Of a DNA stretch of 11,576 nt, positions 1 through 5,858 are shown in pieces. Below the pieces are notes generated by a model. That model was given only the letters and a program-made list of their open reading frames with translations, was not told the origin of the DNA and made no database searches. Within the stretch, counting starts at the first letter, position 1. Each line of letters opens with the position of its first letter. The translations under genes were made by a program, and so were the position numbers. Source of the DNA: Hydrogenimonas sp. (lineage in GTDB: Bacteria > Campylobacterota > Campylobacteria > Campylobacterales > Hydrogenimonadaceae); contig WGAW01000138.1 in NCBI GenBank assembly GCA_015494675.1, positions 1 to 11,576 on the forward strand, in the 5' to 3' direction.

Positions 1-432
1 GAGCGGCTGGTTCTTGATCAGGGTATAAACGGCTTTTACGAGAGCATAGAGAATAGAAAGAGGTGCTGCAGAGTAAGAAAGATAGAGCCGCTCAGGCGCG
101 CCCTCGAAAATAGAGAGGTTTGGATAACCGGCCTTAGAAGAGAGCAGTCGATCACCCGGCAGGATCTTAGAGTAGTGGAGTATGATGAGACATTCGGGCT
201 TATCAAGCTCAATCCGCTGCTCGAGTGGAGCACTGAGCAGGTATGGGACTATATAAAAAAACATAACATCCCCTACAACAGCCTGCACGACAGAGGCTAC
301 CCGAGCATCGGGTGTGCCCCGTGTACGCGAGCCGTAAACGAAGGTGAAGATATTAGAGGCGGAAGATGGTGGTGGGAGAGTCCCGAACACAAAGAGTGCG
401 GACTCCATCTAAAACCGTCTCGAAATCTATGA
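1..432 (+). CDS. cysH: Assimilatory APS reductase (CysH family), 3' part
   Basis: Open reading frame entering from the left edge and ending at TGA 430-432; the N-terminal part is missing. It would reduce adenylylsulfate (APS) to sulfite and AMP in the cytoplasm using thioredoxin. Visible motifs are RKRCCRVRKIEPL (Cys pair near 64-69) and CAPC (322-333), the CC...CxxC set that binds the [4Fe-4S] cluster in APS-type reductases, and HKECGLH near the end with the catalytic Cys of the ECGLH motif. PAPS-only enzymes lack the cluster cysteines, so APS is the likely substrate; this fits the lack of an APS kinase nearby. The last residues after ECGLH (LKPSRNL) are encoded partly by repeat R1, whose sequence supplies the stop codon. 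A GTG at 175 is in frame but internal, since the conserved Cys pair lies upstream of it. Downstream cysD follows after 108 bases, which are mostly repeat. Confidence 0.93.
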   Translation, partial: ERLVLDQGINGFYESIENRKRCCRVRKIEPLRRALENREVWITGLRREQSITRQDLRVVEYDETFGLIKLNPLLEWSTEQVWDYIKKHNIPYNSLHDRGYPSIGCAPCTRAVNEGEDIRGGRWWWESPEHKECGLHLKPSRNL

Positions 433-516
433 TTTCGAAGCTTCAGGGGGTTGTAGGGCCGCTCACCACCTGCCAAATTGCGAGCTCGGCCCGGAATTTG
501 CATACGATGAATAAAA
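422..516 (+). repeat. Intergenic repeat copy R1 (two-hairpin element)
   Basis: This 95-bp stretch matches R2 (1501-1595) without gaps at about 82 of 95 positions by hand count, including 18 identical bases around CTCACCACCTGCC. It has a 5' hairpin (421-437, CGAAATC-TAT-GATTTCG, perfect 7-bp stem) and a 3' hairpin (474-500, 12-base arms with 10 pairs, loop TCG). Its left end lies inside the last codons of cysH and includes the cysH stop; its right end is 24 bases before the cysD start, leaving only the ribosome site. Neither hairpin is followed by a T-run, so it does not look like an intrinsic terminator. It may be a small dispersed non-coding element or an mRNA-processing or stability structure. 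Confidence 0.85.
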
Positions 517-540
517 AAGAGAACAGTAGAGAGGAAGATT

Positions 541-1461
541 ATGCAACAAAATATCGATAACAGAAAACTTACACATCTAAAACAGTTGGAGGCCGAATCC
601 ATACATATATTGAGGGAGGTAGCCGCGGAGTTCGAGAATCCGGTCATGATGTACAGTATTGGAAAAGACAGCTCCGTTATGCTCCATCTGGCTATGAAGG
701 CGTTCTATCCGGCTAAACCGCCCTTCCCTCTTCTGCATGTCGATACACTCTGGAAATTCAAGGAGATGATCGACTTCAGAGACAGAAGAGTCAAAGAGAT
801 GGGAGTCGACCTGGTAGTACACACCAATCCCGAAGGGATCGAAATGGGTATAAACCCCTTCGTTCACGGGAGCAAACTACATACGGACATCATGAAGACG
901 GAGGCTCTCAAACAGGCTCTCAACAAGGGAAAGTACGACGCCGTAATAGGCGGTGCGAGGCGCGACGAAGAGAAGAGCCGTGCAAAAGAGCGCATCTTCT
1001 CCTTCAGAGACAGATTCCACAGGTGGGACCCGAAAAATCAGAGACCCGAACTCTGGAACATCTACAACACACGCATAAACCGGGGCGAGAGCGTCCGTGT
1101 ATTTCCGCTCAGCAACTGGACAGAGCTCGATATATGGCAGTACATATATCTCGAAGAGATTCCGATCGTGCCGCTCTACTTCGCGAAAGAGCGTCCGGTA
1201 GTGGAGATCGACGGAGCCAAAATAATGGTAGATGACGAACGCATGCCCAAAGAGCTTAGAGAGAAAGCGAAAATGCAGAAGGTGCGTTTCAGGACGCTCG
1301 GATGCTACCCTCTTACCGGGGCCGTGGAATCCAACGCCTCCACTCTGCCGGAAGTGATACAGGAGATGCTGCTTTCTCGCACCAGCGAAAGAGAGGGAAG
1401 AGTTATAGACAAGGATCAGGAGGGCAGTATGGAGAAGAAGAAGATAGAGGGGTATTTTTAA
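541..1461 (+). CDS. cysD: Sulfate adenylyltransferase subunit 2 (CysD)
   Basis: Catalytic subunit of heterodimeric ATP sulfurylase, making APS and pyrophosphate from ATP and sulfate in the cytoplasm with CysN. The 306 residues match the usual length of about 300. The PP-loop ATP-pyrophosphatase motif [10 protein letters not shown] is at residues 39-48, preceded by the family N-terminus [14 protein letters not shown] (10-23), and the protein ends in the typical EGYF. Other family stretches are visible: [24 protein letters not shown] and [15 protein letters not shown]. The start ATG has AGAGGAAG just upstream, and the protein begins at the expected family position. It lies between repeats R1 and R2, in an operon with cysH, cysN and the sulfite reductase gene. 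No sign of damage. Confidence 0.97.
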   Translation: MQQNIDNRKLTHLKQLEAESIHILREVAAEFENPVMMYSIGKDSSVMLHLAMKAFYPAKPPFPLLHVDTLWKFKEMIDFRDRRVKEMGVDLVVHTNPEGIEMGINPFVHGSKLHTDIMKTEALKQALNKGKYDAVIGGARRDEEKSRAKERIFSFRDRFHRWDPKNQRPELWNIYNTRINRGESVRVFPLSNWTELDIWQYIYLEEIPIVPLYFAKERPVVEIDGAKIMVDDERMPKELREKAKMQKVRFRTLGCYPLTGAVESNASTLPEVIQEMLLSRTSEREGRVIDKDQEGSMEKKKIEGYF

Positions 1462-1470
1462 ATAGGTAGT

Positions 1471-1497
1471 GAGGTTTTGGGTTTTGGGTTTTTTGGG
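1471..1497 (+). other. G-run tract, possible two-layer G-quadruplex
   Basis: Between the cysD stop and repeat R2 there are four G-runs (GG at 1473, GGG at 1479, 1486 and 1495) separated by loops of 4, 4 and 6 T. The pattern resembles a telomere-like T4G3 array and could fold as a two-tetrad quadruplex in the non-template DNA strand or in the mRNA. The tract is only 27 bases long, no function is shown, and it could be a slippage product. Confidence 0.4.
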
Positions 1498-1500
1498 TGT

Positions 1501-1595
1501 GAAATCTATGATTTCGGAGCTTCAGGGGGTTTCAGGATCGCTCACCACCTGCCAAACTGCGGGCTTTGCCCGGAATTTGCGTAACATAAATAAAA
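1501..1595 (+). repeat. Intergenic repeat copy R2 (two-hairpin element)
   Basis: Second copy of the R1 element, filling most of the cysD-cysN gap and ending 12 bases before the cysN ATG. The 5' hairpin GAAATC-TAT-GATTTC (1501-1515) is identical to R1. The 3' hairpin (1553-1579) has a perfect inner stem CGGGC-TTT-GCCCG (1560-1572) inside a longer CAAA...TTTG arm. Compared with R1, the inner stem pairs better here (R1 has an A/C mismatch), so R2 may be closer to the ancestral form. It is in the same orientation as R1 relative to the flanking genes. Confidence 0.85.
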
Positions 1596-1607
1596 CGAGG
1601 AAAGAGA

Positions 1608-3083
1608 ATGGCACAAAATAGATCGAAAGCGACGATAGCCGACGATATCGTCGGCTATCTGAAAGAGCATGAAAACAAGGAGCTTCTTAGGTTCATCACA
1701 TGCGGAAGCGTCGACGACGGTAAAAGCACGCTGATAGGCAGGCTGCTTTTCGACAGCAAAACTGTACTCGAAGATCAGCTCAGTGCGGTCAAAAAAGAGA
1801 GCAAAAAGTTCGGTACCACAGGAGGGGAGATCGACTTCGCCCTCCTGATAGACGGCCTGCAGAGCGAACGGGAGCAGGGAATCACCATCGACGTGGCGTA
1901 CAGGTTCTTCGCGACCGACAGGCGCAAATATATAATCGCCGATACACCGGGGCACGAGCAGTACACCAGAAACATGGTCACGGGTGCGAGCACGGCGAAT
2001 CTGGCGATAATTTTGATAGACGCCCGAAAAGGTGTTTTGACCCAGACCAGAAGACACGCGTACATAGTCTCGCTGCTCGGCATAAAGCATATCGTCGTGG
2101 CCGTGAACAAAATGGATATAGTCGGCTACTCCCGCGATACGTTCGAAGCCATAAAGGAGGATTTCGAAAAGATGTACGCGAAGCTCAAAGGGAGCCTCAG
2201 GCACGCCCTGGGAGAGAGGTTCGACGGTGCCGCGACGGTCGACTTTATCCCGATAAGCGCTCTAAACGGCGACAATGTCGTACAAAAGAGCGAAAAGATG
2301 GAGTGGTATGCCGGCAAACCGCTGCTCGAATATCTCGACACGGTGGAGATAGACGAAGATATCAACCTCGAAGACTTCAGATTTCCGGTTCAGTATGTAA
2401 ACAGGCCGAATCTCGATTTCAGAGGCTTTTGCGGAACGATCGCGAGCGGGAGCGTCAAGAGAGGTGAGAGCATAACGGTCCTGCCTTCCGGCAAAAGCAG
2501 TGTCGTCAAAGAGATAGTGGTACCGTCGGCCAAGAGAGACGGCGACTCTTTGGCGACCACAGACGAGGCCTGCGCACCGATGGCGGTCACTCTGACGCTG
2601 GAAGACGAGATCGATATAAGCAGAGGCGATCTGATCGTAAAGTCGAACGACGCTCTGCAGACCTCCGATGCCGTAGAAGCGATGGTGGTATGGATGGATG
2701 AAAAACCGCTGCAGATAGGCAGAGAATACGAGATCAAAAGGGCGACGACATCTCTCAACGCCCTTTTCGAGTCGGTCGAGTTCAAAAAAGATGTAAACAG
2801 TTGGGAAGAGATCGAAACGGAGACGCTACAGCTCAACGAGATCGGCAAATGCGTTCTGAGACTCACAAGAGAGATCGCATGCGATCCCTACCTCTCCATC
2901 AAGGGTACCGGCAGCTTCATAGTGATAGACAAAATAACGAACCGTACGGTCGCCGCGGGAATGATAATAGACGCCTACAAAAGCGGTGAAGAGAAGAGAG
3001 TCTATAGCGAAGCGGAGATAGAGCTGAACGCATACATCAGAAAGCACTACCCCGAGTGGGGGTGCGCCAAGATAGGGGAGTGA
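1608..3083 (+). CDS. cysN: Sulfate adenylyltransferase subunit 1, GTPase (CysN)
   Basis: GTP-hydrolysing regulatory subunit of ATP sulfurylase; GTP hydrolysis drives APS formation by CysD. It is an EF-Tu-like translational-type GTPase of 491 residues: P-loop GSVDDGKST at residues 33-41, the effector region with REQGITIDVAYRFF (about 88-101), G3 motif DTPGHEQY (112-119) and G4 NKMD (167-170), followed by two beta-barrel domains (about 250-480). The length indicates a stand-alone CysN and not a CysN-CysC fusion, which runs to about 620 or more residues; the C-terminus ends without a kinase domain. The ATG start follows GAGGAAAGAG closely. The sulfite reductase gene starts 21 bases after its stop. 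Confidence 0.97.
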   Translation: MAQNRSKATIADDIVGYLKEHENKELLRFITCGSVDDGKSTLIGRLLFDSKTVLEDQLSAVKKESKKFGTTGGEIDFALLIDGLQSEREQGITIDVAYRFFATDRRKYIIADTPGHEQYTRNMVTGASTANLAIILIDARKGVLTQTRRHAYIVSLLGIKHIVVAVNKMDIVGYSRDTFEAIKEDFEKMYAKLKGSLRHALGERFDGAATVDFIPISALNGDNVVQKSEKMEWYAGKPLLEYLDTVEIDEDINLEDFRFPVQYVNRPNLDFRGFCGTIASGSVKRGESITVLPSGKSSVVKEIVVPSAKRDGDSLATTDEACAPMAVTLTLEDEIDISRGDLIVKSNDALQTSDAVEAMVVWMDEKPLQIGREYEIKRATTSLNALFESVEFKKDVNSWEEIETETLQLNEIGKCVLRLTREIACDPYLSIKGTGSFIVIDKITNRTVAAGMIIDAYKSGEEKRVYSEAEIELNAYIRKHYPEWGCAKIGE

Positions 3084-3104
3084 CCCCGCAAAGGAGAATG
3101 GATT

Positions 3105-4697
3105 ATGAAAGAGAGCAAAGCACAGCGCGTAGAGCGCATAAAACGACAAAAAGACGGCCTCGACGTTCTTCAGGATATATACGAGTACGCAAAGAGCGGA
3201 TCGGAGGTAGACCAGGAAGATATAGACAGGCTCAAGTGGTACGGCCTCTATACACAAAACAGAAATCTGCAGCCCGAGGATGACAAAAACCTATACTTCA
3301 TGCTAAGAGTGAAGGTAGAAAACGGCATACTGAAAAGAGATCAGCTCAAGGCTCTTGCCGACATTTCGCTCAATTATGCCAACGGTACCGCAGACCTGAC
3401 CACAAGACAGGATCTTCAGTATCACTGGATTTTGATGAAAGATCTGCCCGCGATATTCGAGCAGCTTCAAAAAGCGGGCCTTACTACACGTATGGCCGCC
3501 GGAGATGTCGTGAGAAACACGGTGACCTGCCCTCTCAACGGAGAGTCGGGCGACGAGATAGCCGACGTAAGAGGCATTGTCAGACGCATCAACGCCCTTT
3601 TCGATGCAAACCGCGACTTCAGCAACCTGCCCCGAAAGTTCAAGATAGGCGTTAGCGGTTGCGGTTCGCACTGTATGCCCCACGAGATTCAGGATCTAAG
3701 CTTCGTGGCCGCTTCGACAAAAGAGGGAAAAGTGCGGTTCGCCGTATACGCAGGCGGCGGTCTGGCCAGCAACCGACGCTTCGCCGACTTTCTGGGATAC
3801 ATAGAAGAGAAAGAGATAGTTCCGGTAGCGGAGGCGGTCGTTTCCATCTTTCGCGATTTCGGCAACCGCGAAAAGAGAAACAGGGCCAGGCTCGGTCATC
3901 TCATCAAAGAGTGGGGAGTCGAGAGGTTCAAAAAGAGGCTTGAAGAGCTCAGCGGCGTGGTGCCGGCCGAAGGCGAGCCTGTCGCGGTATCCGAATCTAA
4001 AAAGAGGCATCACTGCGGCATAATACCCACCAAAAAAAGCGGCTTGAGCCATATAGGGTGTGCGCTCTTCGGCGGAGCGCTCGGAGGCGAAAGGCTGCGG
4101 CGCCTTTACGAACTGCTCGAAAAGTACGGACTCGGCGAGATAAGGTGCACGACGAAGCAGAACTTCATCATAACCGACGTTCCCGACAATAAGGTTGCCG
4201 AGCTCTGCGGCGAACTTGAAAAGTTAAAGATCAACCCCTACCCTTCGGCATTCCGTACGCGTACCACGGCATGTACGGGACTCGACTTCTGTAAATTCGC
4301 GATCAGCGAGACAAAAAGCGTAGCGGAAAAGACGGCTCTCTATCTTGAAAACAGATTCCCGGCATTCGCCGAGCCGGTAACGATAAGCGTAAACGGCTGC
4401 CCGAACTCGTGCGCGCATCCGTGTATTGCCGACATAGGACTGAGCGGTACGACATTTAGCAGAGACGGGGTTAAGCATAGGGGTTTCGAACTGCTCGTAG
4501 GCGGAAAGCTCGAAGGCGAAGAGAGCCGCTTTTCAAAAAGAACCGGTATTCAACTCACCCACGATGAGATACCGTTATATATAGAAAGCCTGATCGAAAG
4601 CTATCTTCATAGCGGGTGCGACGACTTCGGGAAGTTCCTGGCGCAAAGAGAGTACGAACCGCTCTGTTTCGAGATAAGGGCTGAAAACGGTGCTTGA
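3105..4697 (+). CDS. Siroheme/[4Fe-4S] sulfite (nitrite) reductase, ferredoxin-type
   Basis: A 530-residue member of the nitrite/sulfite reductase hemoprotein family, cytoplasmic, reducing sulfite to sulfide with six electrons. The C-terminal half has the cluster/siroheme cysteines in the pattern C-x5-C (C390, C396 in TACTGLDFC) and C-x3-C (C432, C436 in NGCPNSC). The N-terminal half carries the siroheme-pocket stretch LTTRQDLQYHWI (98-109) and the pseudo-repeat motif SGCGSHC (184-190). The length and absence of a flavin domain suggest a ferredoxin-type donor. Nitrite reductases share the fold; the substrate is assigned as sulfite because the gene sits 21 bases after cysN in a sulfate assimilation operon. 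The start is the ATG after AAGGAG at 3091; another ATG at 3098 is out of frame. Oddly, the N-half keeps three cysteines (C142, C186, C190) at positions mirroring the functional cluster ligands. Confidence 0.92.
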   Translation: MKESKAQRVERIKRQKDGLDVLQDIYEYAKSGSEVDQEDIDRLKWYGLYTQNRNLQPEDDKNLYFMLRVKVENGILKRDQLKALADISLNYANGTADLTTRQDLQYHWILMKDLPAIFEQLQKAGLTTRMAAGDVVRNTVTCPLNGESGDEIADVRGIVRRINALFDANRDFSNLPRKFKIGVSGCGSHCMPHEIQDLSFVAASTKEGKVRFAVYAGGGLASNRRFADFLGYIEEKEIVPVAEAVVSIFRDFGNREKRNRARLGHLIKEWGVERFKKRLEELSGVVPAEGEPVAVSESKKRHHCGIIPTKKSGLSHIGCALFGGALGGERLRRLYELLEKYGLGEIRCTTKQNFIITDVPDNKVAELCGELEKLKINPYPSAFRTRTTACTGLDFCKFAISETKSVAEKTALYLENRFPAFAEPVTISVNGCPNSCAHPCIADIGLSGTTFSRDGVKHRGFELLVGGKLEGEESRFSKRTGIQLTHDEIPLYIESLIESYLHSGCDDFGKFLAQREYEPLCFEIRAENGA

Positions 4698-4729
4698 TCG
4701 CATTTAAAAACCGGTGGGGTAGAATCCCG

Positions 4730-4769
4730 GTCAACCCCCGCCCGATTGCGGGTTAGGCCCGAAATTTGC
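4730..4769 (+). repeat. Diverged third copy R3 (3' hairpin half of the R1/R2 element)
   Basis: About 29 of 40 positions match the 3' half of R2 by hand count, with the same order TGCGGG-loop-GCCCG-AATTTGC. The hairpin 4743-4769 has inner stem CGGGT-TAG-GCCCG, where a T-G wobble replaces the closing C-G pair of R2, so pairing is kept despite sequence change. The 5' hairpin half is not recognisable. It sits in the 177-base gap between the sulfite reductase and cytochrome A genes and might mark or help form the end of the sulfate operon; no U-run follows it. Confidence 0.6.
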
Positions 4770-4806
4770 AAAAGAGCGGGTAGAAAGGATGAAAAGTTAA
4801 CTTAAA

Positions 4807-4849
4807 TTTACACTTTTTTTACATTGTCGTGCTACAATTGAAGTGTAAA
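4807..4849 (+). promoter_or_regulatory. Promoter and probable operator of the cytochrome A gene
   Basis: An extended -10 box TGC-TACAAT lies at 4830-4838, with no good -35, as is common in Campylobacterota sigma-70 promoters; a T-run (4814-4820) lies upstream. Two direct repeats TTTACA begin at 4807 and 4818, 11 bases apart (one helical turn), the layout typical of OmpR-type response-regulator sites. A perfect 9-bp inverted repeat TTTACACTT (4807-4815) / AAGTGTAAA (4841-4849) encloses the core promoter. The regulator is not known from this window. Confidence 0.55.
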
Positions 4850-4874
4850 AACAAAAAACCTATAGGAGGATCAG

Positions 4875-5645
4875 ATGAAGATGAATCACATAGCGAAAGT
4901 TGCGGCCGCCGCACTTCTCACTTTCGGTGTAACGGCCGCAATGGCTCAGATAACCGGAAGTAAGCACGACCTTTCAGCAACAGGAGCAAGTACTAAAGGA
5001 TTGAAAGCCGATCCGGGTCAGAACAACGACGAGATCTGCGTCTACTGCCACACCCCGCACGCCGCCAACACAGACTTTACAGGTGCGCCGCTCTGGAACA
5101 AAGCGACACCTTCGCAGACATTCAGAATGTACGGTGCGAGCGCCGCGGGTGTAGCCGGCCAGACGATAGCCGGTACAGCAACAGAAGCTCAGCCGAGCGC
5201 CCCTTCACTTGCGTGTCTTAGCTGTCACGACGGTGTTAGCGCCATCAACTCCATCGTCAACGCTCCCGGTTCAGGCGGTTATGTATCAGGCGGACAGAAT
5301 GTCGCGTTCGGTTCGACCCCGGCAGGAACAGCAAAGGTTATGCCTGCAGGTGTTACAAATATAGGTGATTCCGATCCGTCAAATGTCGGTCTTACAAACG
5401 ACCACCCCGTATCCATCACATATGTAGAGGGAGCCGCAAGTCTTAAACCAGTCACAACTGCAATTACAGGATGGAGCGGAGCCAGCACTATCGCCGACCT
5501 GCTTAGAGCCGGAAAAGTCGAGTGCGGAAGCTGCCACGATCCCCACCTCGGTGAAAGCGACACTTTCCTCAGAAGAAACAAAGCTACCGTGGGTGAAGCG
5601 AGCAACAAGGGAAGTAGAGTCTGCCTTACCTGCCACGACAAGTAA
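4875..5645 (+). CDS. Secreted tetraheme c-type cytochrome (cytochrome A)
   Basis: A 256-residue protein with a Sec signal peptide (cleavage likely after AMA, residue 24) and four CxxCH heme sites: CVYCH (55-59), CLSCH (114-118), CGSCH (217-221), CLTCH (250-254). Four histidines remain outside these motifs in the mature protein (H31, H62, H177, H224), exactly enough for bis-His ligation of four hemes. It belongs to the doubled-CxxCH type of small multiheme cytochromes and ends three residues after the last C of heme 4. Residues 95-175 are rich in Gly, Ala, Ser and Thr with few charges, unlike the neighbouring proteins. The ribosome site AGGAGGA (4864-4870) is close to ideal and favours ATG 4875, with ATG 4881 as an alternative. 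With its own promoter and terminator it looks monocistronic and highly expressed. It is clearly paralogous to cytochromes B and C downstream. A role as an abundant extracellular or periplasmic electron carrier is inferred. Confidence 0.92.
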   Translation: MKMNHIAKVAAAALLTFGVTAAMAQITGSKHDLSATGASTKGLKADPGQNNDEICVYCHTPHAANTDFTGAPLWNKATPSQTFRMYGASAAGVAGQTIAGTATEAQPSAPSLACLSCHDGVSAINSIVNAPGSGGYVSGGQNVAFGSTPAGTAKVMPAGVTNIGDSDPSNVGLTNDHPVSITYVEGAASLKPVTTAITGWSGASTIADLLRAGKVECGSCHDPHLGESDTFLRRNKATVGEASNKGSRVCLTCHDK

Positions 5646-5663
5646 GCGTTCCGACTTCGCTCG

Positions 5664-5696
5664 ATGGGTGCGGCTTCGGCCGGACCCATTTTTTTT
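5664..5696 (+). terminator. Rho-independent terminator after cytochrome A
   Basis: Stem ATGGGT (5664-5669) / ACCCAT (5684-5689) and inner stem CGGC/GCCG around a TTCG tetraloop (5675-5678), separated by one G-G mismatch, followed by eight T (5689-5696). It begins 18 bases after the cytochrome A stop and separates it from the following operon. Confidence 0.92.
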
Positions 5697-5704
5697 GCAT
5701 GTAG

Positions 5705-5740
5705 AATTGTCATGGGAAATCGCGATTTCTCAGAACAATT
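5705..5740. repeat. 36-bp imperfect palindrome
   Basis: The arms pair at 16 of 18 positions (one being G-T), centred at 5722/5723, with a perfect 14-bp core GAAATCGCGATTTC (5716-5729). The core resembles the GAAATC-TAT-GATTTC hairpin at the 5' end of R1 and R2. It lies just after the terminator and about 70 bases before the next -10 box. It could be a second, weaker hairpin terminator, a protein-binding palindrome, or another dispersed repeat. Confidence 0.65.
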
Positions 5741-5812
5741 TTATCCGGCTTTCCACACGTCCAAAGCTCTATATAAGAGGCTATCAATCGTTTGCCTCGT
5801 AAAATTCTTTGA

Positions 5813-5818
5813 TATAAT
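5813..5818 (+). promoter_or_regulatory. -10 box of the NHL/cytochrome/barrel operon promoter
   Basis: Consensus TATAAT in the AT-rich stretch AAAATTCTTTGATATAATAG, 40 bases before the GTG start at 5859. A possible -35 (TTTGCC, 5791-5796) has 16-base spacing but matches only three of six consensus bases. The upstream terminator makes a new promoter here necessary. Confidence 0.65.
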
Positions 5819-5858
5819 AGTCGAAGCTACACACAACTAAGCGAGAGAGGAAGATAGA

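Noticed and set aside
175..432. Short gene starting at GTG 175
   Set aside because: The frame is open to the left edge and the upstream part encodes the conserved Cys-Cys motif of CysH, so this is the tail of a larger gene.
474..500. R1 3' hairpin as an intrinsic terminator of cysH
   Set aside because: No T-run follows; the downstream bases are mixed, and the next gene belongs to the same pathway and orientation.
422..1595. R1/R2 as a CRISPR-type array
   Set aside because: Only two copies, about 1 kb apart with a full gene between them, with no spacer pattern and no cas genes.
1542..2204. 220-codon open frame on the - strand over cysN
   Set aside because: Antisense shadow of a strongly supported cysN; no recognisable motif and no ribosome site.
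4710..4770. tRNA-like or riboswitch-like fold between the sulfite reductase and cytochrome A genes (GGGGTAGAATCCCGG region)
   Set aside because: No acceptor stem, anticodon arm or CCA arrangement could be built, and part of the stretch is explained by repeat R3.
5551..5802. 83-codon + strand frame crossing the end of cytochrome A, the terminator and the palindrome
   Set aside because: It reads through a strong terminator and palindrome, overlaps cytochrome A in another frame, and has no ribosome site.
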